Positions 55,254 to 64,000 of a stretch of DNA of 64,000 nt are shown here, piece by piece (the first letter of the stretch is position 1; every line of letters starts with the position of its first letter). The notes beneath the pieces are model-generated. The model saw nothing but the letters and a program-made list of their open reading frames with translations, had not been told where the DNA came from and did not search any database. The position numbers and the translations under genes were made by a program. The stretch comes from Methylophilus glucosoxydans (GTDB lineage: Bacteria; Pseudomonadota; Gammaproteobacteria; Burkholderiales; Methylophilaceae): the NCBI RefSeq assembly GCF_042676145.1, contig NZ_JBHTJW010000002.1:1674001-1738000 (forward strand), given 5' to 3'.

Positions 55254-56119
55254 CAGGCAGCTTTGGCAATGTTCAACAAGCTGGATAACACCTGGCTTAA
55301 TTTGCCACGCATTTCACGACGGTCGACGATCATGTCAATCGCACCATGCGTCAGCAAAAATTCTGCACGCTGAAAGCCCTCTGGTAAGGTTTCACGTACT
55401 GTTTGTTCGATCACACGCGGGCCTGCAAAGCCGATCAAGGCATTCGGTTCGGCGATAATCACATCCCCGAGCATGGCAAAACTGGCAGAAACCCCACCCA
55501 TGGTCGGATCAGTCAATACCGACACGTAAGGCAAGCCTGCTTCGGACAACTTGGTCAATGCCGCACTGGTTTTGGCCATTTGCATTAATGAGAGCAAGCC
55601 CTCTTGCATGCGCGCACCGCCACTGGCAGAGATACAGATAAAGGCACATTTCTGCTCGATGGCTGCTTGTACCCCACGCACAAAACGCTCACCAACGACT
55701 GAGCCCATAGAGCCGCCCATGAATTTAAATTCAAACACGGCAGCAACGACAGGCACGCCTTCAATCGTTCCGCGCATCACAATCAGTGCATCTTTTTCTT
55801 TGACATCACGCTGGGCAGCCTTCATCCGCTCGGCGTAGGTTTTACTATCCTTAAACTTGAGTGCGTCCACGGGCGTGACATCGGCACCAATTTCAACGCG
55901 TCCCGCTTCATCCAGCAAGACGTTCAAACGATCACGCGCACCCAGACGATGATGATGCCCACATTGCGGACAAACCTCCAAGTTCGCGTCCAGATCGGTC
56001 CGGTATAACACGGTCTGGCAGGCATCACATTTATGCCATAAGCCCTCGGGCACGTTACGCTTCTGTACCGAGCCTACCGCACGTTTAATCTTTTGTGGAA
56101 TCTTGTCTAACCAACTCAT
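55253..56119 (-). CDS. accD: Acetyl-CoA carboxylase carboxyltransferase subunit beta
   Basis: The protein has 288 residues with an N-terminal zinc ribbon (CDACQTVLYRTDLDANLEVC, then PQCGHH) and the carboxyltransferase core (SGGARMQEGLLSLMQMAKTS, PTMGGVSASFAMLGD, IGFAGPRVIEQTVRETLP). With AccA it transfers the carboxyl group to acetyl-CoA for malonyl-CoA. It lies between trpA and folC, the standard proteobacterial order. Confidence 0.96.
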   Translation of the reverse strand: MSWLDKIPQKIKRAVGSVQKRNVPEGLWHKCDACQTVLYRTDLDANLEVCPQCGHHHRLGARDRLNVLLDEAGRVEIGADVTPVDALKFKDSKTYAERMKAAQRDVKEKDALIVMRGTIEGVPVVAAVFEFKFMGGSMGSVVGERFVRGVQAAIEQKCAFICISASGGARMQEGLLSLMQMAKTSAALTKLSEAGLPYVSVLTDPTMGGVSASFAMLGDVIIAEPNALIGFAGPRVIEQTVRETLPEGFQRAEFLLTHGAIDMIVDRREMRGKLSQVLSSLLNIAKAA

Positions 56120-56169
56120 AACTTCTCCTACTGATAGATGACGATCTCTGAATACCTGTTCATCACAGC

Positions 56170-56970
56170 TTAAACAGAGTCAATCGCAGTACGTAATTCT
56201 TTTACCAAGGCTTGTACATTTGACTGCAAGTTAGCCGCATCGGATTGTTCAATCGCCAACACCATTCGGCTACCGACAACCACCGCATCGGCAATCGCGG
56301 CCACTTCGCGCGCGGTGGCCGCATCTTTCACACCAAAGCCTACGCCTATGGGCAAACTTGTCTGCTGACGAATTTCAGCCACGCGTTTTTTCACTTCCGT
56401 GATATCCAGGTTGGCCGCCCCTGTCACGCCCTTCAGCGAAACGTAGTAAAGAAATCCAGTCGCCTGTTTCACAATCAGCTCGGTACGTGAAGGCTCTGTC
56501 GTCGGAGACAACAGGAAAATGCTGTCTATCTCTGCAGTTGCGAGCGTTTGATTGAACGTATCACACTCTTCAGGCGGATAATCCACAGTCAACACGCCAT
56601 CGACACCTGAGGCTTGAGCCAATGTAACAAATTCTGCAGCGCCCATGGCTTCAATGGGGTTAGCGTAACCCATCAGGATAATCGGCGTCTGCTGATTGGT
56701 TTCCCTGAAGGTCTTCACCATGCCCAGCACTTTACGCAAGCCCATTTTGTGCACCAACGCGCGCTCACTGGCACGCTGAATGACGGGGCCATCGGCCATC
56801 GGATCAGAAAAAGGGACGCCAAGCTCGATCATGTCTGCGCCAGCAGCAACCATCGCATGCATTAAAGGCACGGTCTGATCGGGGTGCGGGTCACCTGCTG
56901 TGATATAGGGGATCAATGCTTTTTTGTTTTGCGACTTGAGCGAGGCAAAAACCGATTGAATACGGGACAT
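56170..56970 (-). CDS. trpA: Tryptophan synthase alpha chain
   Basis: The protein has 266 residues from the ATG at 56970, beginning MSRIQSVFASLKSQNKKALI as in other TrpA proteins; a longer frame to 57018 adds 16 residues unlike the family. Catalytic residues appear in AGADMIELGVPFSDPMADGP (Glu and Asp of the indole-glycerol phosphate site). VGFGVKDAATAREVA is the phosphate-binding block. It makes indole for TrpB. It is 79 bp downstream of trpB and 50 bp upstream of accD. Confidence 0.95.
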   Translation of the reverse strand: MSRIQSVFASLKSQNKKALIPYITAGDPHPDQTVPLMHAMVAAGADMIELGVPFSDPMADGPVIQRASERALVHKMGLRKVLGMVKTFRETNQQTPIILMGYANPIEAMGAAEFVTLAQASGVDGVLTVDYPPEECDTFNQTLATAEIDSIFLLSPTTEPSRTELIVKQATGFLYYVSLKGVTGAANLDITEVKKRVAEIRQQTSLPIGVGFGVKDAATAREVAAIADAVVVGSRMVLAIEQSDAANLQSNVQALVKELRTAIDSV

Positions 56971-57049
56971 AAGAATCTGTGTTTTTAAGGGTTCAGAAAA
57001 TGAAAGATGCACATGCACCAGAGAGGTCTTTCTCCCTGGCTGCTGCGCA

Positions 57050-58252
57050 TCACAATGTAATATTGGCCAAGCTTGCGACGGTGTTGATATCTTTGTCGCC
57101 GCGTCCAGACAAGTTCACTAACACAACCTGATCTGGTGACATGGTCTTGGCTAACTTTTCAGCATAAGCCAAGGCATGACTGGACTCCAGCGCGGGGATA
57201 ATGCCTTCGGTACGGCACAAGTTATGGAAGGCAGCCATGGCTTCATCATCCGTAATGGCCACATACTCGGCGCGCTTGATGTCTTTCAACCAGGCATGCT
57301 CAGGACCCACACCGGGATAATCCAGGCCGGCAGAAATCGAATGCGTTTCTATGATGTTGCCGTCTTCATCCTGCATCAGATAGGTACGGTTGCCATGTAA
57401 GACACCGATTGGGCTGTTAGCGGTCAAAGGTGCGGCATGCTGGCCAGTGGTCAAGCCATGACCACCCGCCTCTACGCCAATCAGGCGTACGCCTTCTACA
57501 TCAATATAGGGATAGAAGATCCCCATCGCGTTGGAACCACCACCAACACAGGCCACCACAGCATCGGGCTGGCGACCCAGCATTTCCTGCATCTGCTGTT
57601 TGGCCTCCACGCCGATCACGGCCTGAAAGTCCCTGACCATCATCGGGTAAGGATGTGGGCCGGCAACGGTACCAATGATGTAAAACGTATCCGAGATATT
57701 GGTCACCCAGTCACGCATGGCTTCGTTTAAGGCATCTTTGAGCGTTTTTGAGCCACTTTCAACCGGCACAACGGTCGCTCCCAGCAGCTTCATGCGGAAC
57801 ACGTTAGGCGCCTGGCGCTTCACATCTTCCGAGCCCATATAGACCACACACTCCAGACCCAAACGGGCCGCAATCGTAGCTGTTGCCACGCCGTGTTGAC
57901 CGGCCCCGGTTTCGGCAATCACGCGTGGCTTACCCATGCGTTTAGCCAACAATGCTTGACCTATCGTGTTATTGATTTTGTGCGCACCCGTGTGATTCAG
58001 GTCTTCGCGCTTGAGGTAAATTTGAGCGCCACCGACTTTGTCGGACAAACGCTTGGCATGGTAAATCGGGCTGGGGCGACCGACGAAATGCTTGAGATCA
58101 TAAGCAAACTCAGCCAGAAATTCAGGGTCGTGACGGTATTTTTCATACATCAGGCGCAGTTCTTCCAACGCCTCGACCAAGGTTTCAGCTACAAAAACCC
58201 CACCAAAAGGACCAAAATGGCCACGCGCATCTGGCATATCATAGACTTGCAT
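57050..58252 (-). CDS. trpB: Tryptophan synthase beta chain
   Basis: This 400-residue PLP enzyme joins indole and serine. The start ARGHFGPFGGVFVAETLVEA and the PLP-lysine segment KREDLNHTGAHKINNTIGQA are diagnostic, with ETGAGQHGVATAT and CVGGGSNAMGIFYPY as phosphate-loop blocks. It lies between trpF and trpA. No attenuator-like leader is visible before the trp genes here; trpE/D/C are elsewhere. Confidence 0.97.
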   Translation of the reverse strand: MQVYDMPDARGHFGPFGGVFVAETLVEALEELRLMYEKYRHDPEFLAEFAYDLKHFVGRPSPIYHAKRLSDKVGGAQIYLKREDLNHTGAHKINNTIGQALLAKRMGKPRVIAETGAGQHGVATATIAARLGLECVVYMGSEDVKRQAPNVFRMKLLGATVVPVESGSKTLKDALNEAMRDWVTNISDTFYIIGTVAGPHPYPMMVRDFQAVIGVEAKQQMQEMLGRQPDAVVACVGGGSNAMGIFYPYIDVEGVRLIGVEAGGHGLTTGQHAAPLTANSPIGVLHGNRTYLMQDEDGNIIETHSISAGLDYPGVGPEHAWLKDIKRAEYVAITDDEAMAAFHNLCRTEGIIPALESSHALAYAEKLAKTMSPDQVVLVNLSGRGDKDINTVASLANITL

Positions 58253-58274
58253 GTATTACTCCGTATCTATCTCG

Positions 58275-58922
58275 TTACTCAAACCGCCCATTATGTACAG
58301 CATCTGCCTGCACGACCTGCCGCATGAATGCAGCTATTTTTTGTGGGGACTTTATCCCTTTTTGTACTTCCACCCCACCGCTAATATCCACGGCATAGGG
58401 CTGAACCTGCTCAACAGCTTGCGCCACATTCTCTACTTGCAATCCGCCAGCGAGAATCAAGGGCTTTTGCATCTGCAACGGGATCAGTGACCAGTCGAAG
58501 GCTTCGCCGGTTCCGCCCACGGCCTTTTCAGAATAGGTATCCAGTAGCAAAGCGGTCGCAGAAGCAAAATCAGACTCGCATTGTATCAAATTTACCCCTG
58601 GTTTGACGCGGATTGCCTTGTAATATGGCAGATTAAATTGTGCGCAATCCTGCGCAGACTCATCGCCATGAAACTGCAAACAATCCAGACCGGTCGTGGC
58701 AATCACCTGGCGCACCTCGTCGGCTGGCGCATTGACAAACAATCCCACTTTGCTGACAAATGGAGGCAACGCAGCCACAATTGCCCTTGCCTGCTCAGCG
58801 CTCACCGCACGCGGACTGGGCGCGTAAAATACAAACCCCAACGCATCTGCGCCAGCAGCGATCGCCGCCAGCGCATCTTCTAACCGGGTAATCCCGCAAA
58901 TCTTAACTCTGGTTCTTCTCAT
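58275..58922 (-). CDS. trpF: Phosphoribosylanthranilate isomerase
   Basis: This 215-residue TIM-barrel enzyme has the start RVKICGITRLEDALAAIAAG with catalytic Cys in KICGIT, then GADALGFVFY. LDCLQFHGDE and the end PYAVDISGGVEVQKGIKSPQ (catalytic Asp and phosphate site) complete the family blocks. Its product feeds TrpC. It lies 16 bp after truA and 22 bp before trpB. Confidence 0.95.
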   Translation of the reverse strand: MRRTRVKICGITRLEDALAAIAAGADALGFVFYAPSPRAVSAEQARAIVAALPPFVSKVGLFVNAPADEVRQVIATTGLDCLQFHGDESAQDCAQFNLPYYKAIRVKPGVNLIQCESDFASATALLLDTYSEKAVGGTGEAFDWSLIPLQMQKPLILAGGLQVENVAQAVEQVQPYAVDISGGVEVQKGIKSPQKIAAFMRQVVQADAVHNGRFE

Positions 58923-58938
58923 GTTGTTCAGTCAGGTT

Positions 58939-59727
58939 TCAATCCGTGTTGAATGCATCCCAATCGGCACTACATGGCGGCAATTGCCAGGCGGCCTCAT
59001 ATTGAACGCCGGTAAAATACAGACCATCGGGCATGAAGGTGGGCGGAGCAAGCCGTCTATCCCGCTGTTGCAGCAGCTCGGCAAACGCTGAGACATCCAG
59101 CTTCCCTTGTCCAACATAGACCAATGCGCCGACCATATTGCGGATTTGATGCTGCAAAAAGGCATTGGCCTGAAAGTGAAAAATCAGATAACGCCCCTGC
59201 GCCTTAAGCGCTGCCTGAGAGAGGGTGCGCACCGGGCTACTGGCCTGACACTCACTGGCCCTAAACGCACTGAAATCATGCTCGCCAAGCAGGGTTTGCA
59301 TGGCCTGCTGCATGGCGGCAACCGCCAGTGGCCTATGATACCAGCCTACTCTTCCATGCTGACTCGCAGGCGCAACCGGGTGGTTGTATAGCACATACTG
59401 ATAACTGCGTGCCCTTGCACTAAACCTGGCATGAAAATCATCTGCGACTTCGCTTGCCCACAATACACGTACCCAGGGTGGTAAATGTGCATTACTGCCA
59501 CGCACCCAGGCATTCAATGGTCTGACAATTGAAGTCTCAAAGTGGGCCACTTGCATCAATGCATGCACCCCGCTATCCGTCCGTCCCGCCGCATGCAAAC
59601 GCACCTGTTCGCCTGCAACCAGCGCAATTGCGCGCTCTAATGCATCCTGTACCCCGGCACCATTGGGCTGACTTTGCCAGCCCTGAAAGTGAGCGCCATG
59701 ATATTCTATGCCAATCGCAATTTTCAT
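58939..59727 (-). CDS. truA: tRNA pseudouridine synthase A (positions 38-40)
   Basis: The protein has 262 residues. The catalytic Asp51 is in AAGRTDSGVHALMQVAHF; the start KIAIGIEYHGAHFQGWQSQP and LIFHFQANAFLQHQIRNMVG are the other TruA blocks. It modifies U38-U40 of the tRNA anticodon arm. It precedes trpF in the same direction, a conserved arrangement with fimV upstream. Confidence 0.96.
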   Translation of the reverse strand: MKIAIGIEYHGAHFQGWQSQPNGAGVQDALERAIALVAGEQVRLHAAGRTDSGVHALMQVAHFETSIVRPLNAWVRGSNAHLPPWVRVLWASEVADDFHARFSARARSYQYVLYNHPVAPASQHGRVGWYHRPLAVAAMQQAMQTLLGEHDFSAFRASECQASSPVRTLSQAALKAQGRYLIFHFQANAFLQHQIRNMVGALVYVGQGKLDVSAFAELLQQRDRRLAPPTFMPDGLYFTGVQYEAAWQLPPCSADWDAFNTD

Positions 59728-59774
59728 GGCGCTTAGTATAAGGGCTGAGTGCGATAACGCCTAATCAAGGCATA

Positions 59775-59803
59775 CAAAAAACAAGGCCGGAAACCCGGCC
59801 TTT
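59775..59803 (-). terminator. Intrinsic terminator after fimV
   Basis: On the minus strand the stem AAGGCCGG / CCGGCCTT with a short loop is followed by GTTTTTTG. It starts a few bases after the fimV stop and separates fimV from truA. Confidence 0.85.
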
Positions 59804-59805
59804 GA

Positions 59806-62778
59806 TTATGCAATTTTCTCGAGTAACTCGCTGGCGCGTTGCCGCTGACGCTCACCACCTTCTGCCATCACCTCTTCGATCAACTCCCTGGCACCAATGA
59901 CATCTTCCATATCAATATAGGCTTGAATCAAATCCAGCTTGGTGTTGACCTCTTCAGGCTCGTCGACCGGATCTTCGGCTGGCGTAGGCACTGCTTCGCT
60001 CACATCCAGGGAAATCTCAGGAAACTCAGCTTCAGGAGCAGCAGCCTCTGGCGCAACTGGCTCATTCAATGAGGCCACCGGAGCTTCCATATCCAGATCG
60101 TCCAAAGACAAGTCCTCAGGATCATTTCCGGCTGCATCGTTAGGCCCACCCAATTCCAGAGAGAGCTCCGGCAGTGACTCGAATACAGCGTCTTCATTGG
60201 ACAATGCCGGCTCGCCACTGACTGAATTAGCAGGCGCGGCAAATGGCGCCGCAGCCTGTTCAGCATCATCCAGATTGAGTGATGGCAAATCCAGTGATTT
60301 TGGGGTCAACTCAGCCTCGGCACTGGCGACCTGCAGCGCAGGTTCAGTAGCGGCGGCCTCATTTACAGAATCTGCCACATCTTCAAGCCCAGTGCTGTTG
60401 AGAGCTGACACTTCCGGTTCAGCTGCAGCACGCTCGGGCGCGGTGAATGACAACGGCTCATCCTCGAGCGTTAGTGCTGTTGCGCCAGGCTCTGTAAGCG
60501 TTTCTTTGGCAACATCAGTTTCAGCCAACCCAGTTGGCTCAAAAACCAATGGCTCGTCCTCCGCTTGTTGGCTCATACCAATGGCAGCCTCAGCCTCATT
60601 TTTCTCAGTTTCGGCGACCTCATTATTCTGAGACGTCTCAACAGGCTCGCTTGAAGCCGAGACCGCTGCATTTGCAGACTCAAACTCTAAAGCGGGAGCC
60701 TCAAAATTGAAATGGTAGCCTTCTTCATTTTGGGCGGGAGCAGAGGGTTCAGTTGCAATGGCAGCATTGGCATTGCTATCCTCCGGTGCGCTGACGGGCT
60801 CTGCACTGACCTGATACAGGCTGTTTTCAGGGTCCAGCTTCTGTCCCATGGCCGTCACTTTTGCCCAGGTACTGTCAGCTGGCCCCAGCTTGGCATAAAG
60901 ATCACTGGCCAACGACTCAAATGCGCCTTTATTCGCGCTTGCCTGATAAATTTCCAGCAGTTTAAGTTTGAGCTCATGGCGGTCAGGATCTTTTTGAATG
61001 GCATCTTTGAGGATTTCTTCGGCCTGCGCATCGCGGCCATAGGCCATATACACCTCAGCCTCGGCAATCGGATCAACATCATGAGAGTCAATCATGCCGC
61101 CTACCCCACTCTGCGAGAAGTCGGTCAGAAATGAAGTGTCGCCCGAAGCAGCCGCTTGTGTATCCCCGAACACTGTATTGTTTTGCATTTCAGTGGCCGG
61201 CGAGGTCACAATCACGTCTTCAAAGTTATCAATCTGCTTTTTACGACGAATACGGATCACAGCCCAAATGCAAAGCAAGATAGGCAATCCAATCAAGGCA
61301 AATGGCAAGACAGGGTTAATTGACTTCAGACGCTCAAGCAACACGTGCATAAATGAGGGTTGGGTGGTCGCAACTTCAGGCGCAGGCTCAACCGGTGGTG
61401 CCGCTGGCTTGTTTTCTGCAACAGTGCTGGGTGACTCGGTTTTAGCCGGCTCAGTTTTCTCACCAGCGGCCTTATCTGCTTCTGCTTTAGCCGGGGCAGA
61501 GGTTGTAGATTCTGACTTGGCTGGTTCAGGCTTAACTGGCTCGGTAGCCGTTTTATTCTGTTCAGCGTTGGATGCAGACGCTGCCTGCGCAGCATTTTTT
61601 TCAGCCTGTGCCATGGCATTGCTTTTCATTTCCACGAGCTTTTTCATGTCGGCCACTTGTTTCTCAAGCGCTGCAGCACGTGCTTGCTCTTCTTTGATCG
61701 CATTCGCTTTGGCGGTCGCGTCCTCTTGTGCAGCAGTCGCGGAGGCCTTACTGTTGGCCTTGTCAGTCAACGAAGTCGATTTTTCGTCACCTGCCGAAAG
61801 CTTTAACACATCCTTGGCTGGCTTGGACTGTGGCAATGGTTTGTCACCCGCACTGCCAATCTTGCCTGCAGATTGTTGAGTGTTGCCACCGGTCTGGGCA
61901 GGCGCACTTTCCTTAACCACTTTGCCCAGCGTATTTTTATAAGCTAGCCAGTTGGCCGTATGCTCAGCCACCACTTGCTGCGCTTGCTTGCGACTCAGAC
62001 GCTCCAGGCTTGCCTGGTCAGGCAGGCGAATGATTTTACCTACCTTGAGACGGTTCATGTTTTTACCGTCAAAAGCGTCCTGATTGGATTGATAAAGCGC
62101 AGCCAGCATTTGATCCATGCTGACATTTTCTGGCTTCATCTGGCGCGCGATGGCATATAGCGTATCACCACGCTCTGTCGTCAACGCTTGCGCCTCAGAG
62201 GCAGTGTCTTGAGCCGGTGATTTAGGCTCGACTTTTTTGACCGCTAGCTTGGCTGCAGTCGGAGCCTTCGCACTCTTAGTTTCTGCAGGACGGCTCTCAG
62301 CGGCCACGGCTGGCGCAGGTTGGGCTTCTGACTGTTTCACCGTGGGCGTCGCCGCAGCTTCGGCAGCATAATTAGAGTTAAAACCGGGCGGGTCTAACAG
62401 TAAGGTGTACTCTTTTACCAGGCGACCGGTCGGCCAGTCTACCTGGATCAGCATGTCCAGGAAGGCTTCTGTAATCGGTTGTGTACTGCTCAACTTGAGG
62501 ATAGGAAGACCTTTTGTATTATTGCCAACCTCAATTTTGATGAATGGATAAGCCGCAGGCTTTTCCAGCATTTGATCCTGATATACCTGCTCACTGGCAA
62601 GCGCAGCTTGAATGCTGCTCAACTCTGCAGGCGTGACGGCCAACAGCTCGATTTCAGCATTGAGTGGTTCCCCCAGTTTTGAGCTGGACGTGATGGTACC
62701 CAATCCGGCAGCATGCGCTGACATGGCAGCACCCAGACTCAAGGCAAAGGCTATTTTTTTTAATTGAATTTTACGCAC
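59806..62778 (-). CDS. fimV: FimV family protein
   Basis: This 990-residue protein starts at GTG with AAGGGTGA upstream. The parts in order are: signal peptide (1-23, AHA-A), conserved N-terminal domain GLGTITSSSKLGEPLNAEIE (25-44), LysM peptidoglycan-binding domain (202-253, RGDTLYAIARQM), coiled coil (355-400), Pro/Ala/Lys-rich linker, one membrane helix (490-510), TPR-like helices (about 568-632), a long acidic stretch, and the C-terminal FimV motif KLDLIQAYIDMEDVIGAREL (about 943-962). FimV assists type IV pilus assembly and polar localisation. It lies between asd and truA. Confidence 0.92.
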   Translation of the reverse strand: MRKIQLKKIAFALSLGAAMSAHAAGLGTITSSSKLGEPLNAEIELLAVTPAELSSIQAALASEQVYQDQMLEKPAAYPFIKIEVGNNTKGLPILKLSSTQPITEAFLDMLIQVDWPTGRLVKEYTLLLDPPGFNSNYAAEAAATPTVKQSEAQPAPAVAAESRPAETKSAKAPTAAKLAVKKVEPKSPAQDTASEAQALTTERGDTLYAIARQMKPENVSMDQMLAALYQSNQDAFDGKNMNRLKVGKIIRLPDQASLERLSRKQAQQVVAEHTANWLAYKNTLGKVVKESAPAQTGGNTQQSAGKIGSAGDKPLPQSKPAKDVLKLSAGDEKSTSLTDKANSKASATAAQEDATAKANAIKEEQARAAALEKQVADMKKLVEMKSNAMAQAEKNAAQAASASNAEQNKTATEPVKPEPAKSESTTSAPAKAEADKAAGEKTEPAKTESPSTVAENKPAAPPVEPAPEVATTQPSFMHVLLERLKSINPVLPFALIGLPILLCIWAVIRIRRKKQIDNFEDVIVTSPATEMQNNTVFGDTQAAASGDTSFLTDFSQSGVGGMIDSHDVDPIAEAEVYMAYGRDAQAEEILKDAIQKDPDRHELKLKLLEIYQASANKGAFESLASDLYAKLGPADSTWAKVTAMGQKLDPENSLYQVSAEPVSAPEDSNANAAIATEPSAPAQNEEGYHFNFEAPALEFESANAAVSASSEPVETSQNNEVAETEKNEAEAAIGMSQQAEDEPLVFEPTGLAETDVAKETLTEPGATALTLEDEPLSFTAPERAAAEPEVSALNSTGLEDVADSVNEAAATEPALQVASAEAELTPKSLDLPSLNLDDAEQAAAPFAAPANSVSGEPALSNEDAVFESLPELSLELGGPNDAAGNDPEDLSLDDLDMEAPVASLNEPVAPEAAAPEAEFPEISLDVSEAVPTPAEDPVDEPEEVNTKLDLIQAYIDMEDVIGARELIEEVMAEGGERQRQRASELLEKIA

Positions 62779-62910
62779 CGATTCACCCTTTTTTCATTCA
62801 TGGCTTTTGTCAAAATAGCATCATTCAGACAGCCACGCAAGCGCGTGCAGACGGCTTGCAGGCAATAAATACACTGTTTTTAGTGTCTCGCATCCATTAA
62901 ACACTAGCCC

Positions 62911-62970
62911 CAAAAAAGCAAAAGCCCGAAAAGACTATGATTTCATTGATAAATCATAGCTTTACGGGCT
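62911..62970 (-). terminator. Long-stem intrinsic terminator after asd
   Basis: On the minus strand AGCCCGTAAAGCTATGATTT pairs with a matching 3' arm (62923-62942) over about 20 bp with a few mismatches and a short loop at 62943-62950, followed by TTTGCTTTTTT. It lies 17 bp after the asd stop codon. Confidence 0.85.
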
Positions 62971-62987
62971 GCTACTTCACAAACTAC

Positions 62988-64000
62988 TTAAGCTTCTACC
63001 AAAATTCTTAACATGCGTCGCAATGGCTCGGCTGCCCCCCACAATAACTGGTCGCCGACTGTAAACGCGGACAGATATTCGCCACCCATTGCCAGTTTGC
63101 GCAAACGCCCCACCGGCGTGGTCAACGTGCCGGTAATCGCCGCTGGCGTTAACTCACGCATACTCACTTCGCGTTCGTTGGGAATCACCTTTGCCCAGGG
63201 GTTGGCTTCCGCCAGCATCTGGTTGATCTCATCGAGCGGCACATCTTTGCGCAGTTTGAGCGTCAAAGCCTGTGAATGGCAACGCATGGCGCCAATACGC
63301 ACACACAAACCATCAATCACAATCGGATTTGCCGAGCGCCCCAGAATCTTGTTGGTCTCAACGCCCCCCTTCCACTCTTCCTTGCTTTGACCATTGCCCA
63401 AATCCTTGTCTATCCAGGGGATCAGGCTACCGGCAAGCGGCACGCCAAAGTTGGATTGCGGTAGCGCTTCACTGCGGATGGTATCGGCCACCTGTTTGTC
63501 GATATCCAGAATCGCAGAAGCAGGATCGGCCAGCAAGTCAGCCACAGAGGCATTGACCACGCCCATTTGCGTAATCAATTCACGCATATTTTGTGCACCG
63601 GCACCAGACGCAGCCTGGTAGGTCATGGACGTTGCCCACTCAACCAGATCGGCCTTGAACAAGCCATTGAGCGCCATCAGCATCAACGAAACCGTACAAT
63701 TGCCACCTATCCAGTTGTTTCCGCCATTCGCGAGCGCATCTTTAATGACATGCATATTGACCGGATCAAGAATAATCACGGCATCATCTTCCATACGCAA
63801 GGTCGAGGCAGCATCAATCCAGTGACCGTTCCAGCCCGCAGCGCGCAATTGCGGGAACACTTCACTGGTGTAATCGCCGCCCTGGCAGGTGACAATCACC
63901 TCCATCTGCTTCAATACGTCTATATTTTTCGCATCTTTAAGCGCGGGAGATGCTTTACCCACATTGGGTGCTGCACCGCCTGCTTGCGAGGTGGTGAAAA
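62988..64000 (-). CDS. asd: Aspartate-semialdehyde dehydrogenase, C-terminal part (cut by window edge)
   Basis: The minus-strand frame is open through base 64000; the first visible residues, FTTSQAGGAAPNVGKA, correspond to about residue 35 of E. coli Asd, so the NADP-binding start is missing. The active-site Cys is in WIGGNCTVSLMLMALNGL and the substrate-binding blocks are NFGVPLAGSLIPWIDKDLG and CVRIGAMRCHSQALTLKL. It converts aspartyl phosphate to aspartate semialdehyde for lysine, threonine and methionine. The match to the gamma-proteobacterial type of Asd is strong. fimV follows. Confidence 0.96.
   Translation of the reverse strand, partial: FTTSQAGGAAPNVGKASPALKDAKNIDVLKQMEVIVTCQGGDYTSEVFPQLRAAGWNGHWIDAASTLRMEDDAVIILDPVNMHVIKDALANGGNNWIGGNCTVSLMLMALNGLFKADLVEWATSMTYQAASGAGAQNMRELITQMGVVNASVADLLADPASAILDIDKQVADTIRSEALPQSNFGVPLAGSLIPWIDKDLGNGQSKEEWKGGVETNKILGRSANPIVIDGLCVRIGAMRCHSQALTLKLRKDVPLDEINQMLAEANPWAKVIPNEREVSMRELTPAAITGTLTTPVGRLRKLAMGGEYLSAFTVGDQLLWGAAEPLRRMLRILVEA

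Noticed and set aside
59939..60631. 230-codon plus-strand frame opposite fimV, Ser-rich
   Set aside because: It mirrors the acidic Glu/Ala-rich stretch of FimV read backwards; low-complexity artefact.

Overview
This window looks like a chromosomal stretch of a methylotrophic betaproteobacterium, most likely a member of the Methylophilaceae (Methylophilus, Methylovorus, Methylotenera or Methylobacillus type). Three things point there: a tetrahydromethanopterin (H4MPT) C1-transfer cluster, a pqqBCDE operon for the methanol dehydrogenase cofactor, and an exopolysaccharide locus of the methanolan (EpsI / exosortase B) kind. These sit beside a gene order common in betaproteobacteria (asd-fimV-truA-trpF-trpB-trpA-accD-folC-dedD-like-cvpA-purF-metZ and gyrA-serC-pheA-hisC). 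The genus is inference; no rRNA gene is present to settle it.

Layout. Positions 1-411 hold the start of lnt, cut by the window edge. From 447 to 24061, all on the minus strand, lies a large exopolysaccharide locus. Read in the direction of transcription it runs: outer-membrane barrel EpsL, EpsD lipoprotein, export protein EpsE, Wzz-like EpsF, tyrosine-kinase-like EpsG, a Wzy/ligase-type membrane protein, exosortase B, EpsI, a secreted glycoside hydrolase, then glycosyltransferases, an acyltransferase and a MurJ/Wzx-like flippase, and finally the sugar-nucleotide genes (an SDR epimerase, ugd, galE, manC, manB). The initiating undecaprenyl-phosphate sugar transferase (24362-25765) is transcribed divergently. 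A bidirectional terminator and a 143-bp imperfect palindromic repeat separate this locus from miaA.

Positions 26028-33365 (minus) hold the H4MPT block: mptG-like, mtdB, an ATP-grasp gene, mch, a RimK-like ligase, a CitG-like protein and a pterin-carbinolamine-dehydratase-like protein, then miaA. Divergent from it are ppsA and its regulator ppsR. Next come a two-repeat protein of unknown function, an MFS exporter, and pqqBCDE without a recognisable pqqA. Then follow aroG-hisC-pheA-serC and gyrA, metZ, the purF-cvpA-SPOR-folC-accD run, trpA-trpB-trpF-truA, fimV and a partial asd at the right edge.

The most striking non-coding element is upstream of metZ. There a strong promoter (perfect -35), a SAM-II-type riboswitch aptamer with an enlarged first loop, and a textbook intrinsic terminator are packed into about 160 bases between purF and metZ. 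The conserved GCTAAA of the aptamer is complementary to the 5' arm of the terminator, which suggests a simple SAM-dependent transcription-termination switch. Other regulatory candidates are a 17-bp perfect palindrome resembling a Fur box upstream of pqqB, palindromes in the divergent eps intergenic region, and an inverted repeat between the H4MPT block and ppsA.

All functional calls come from reading motifs, lengths and context by eye; no database search was run.
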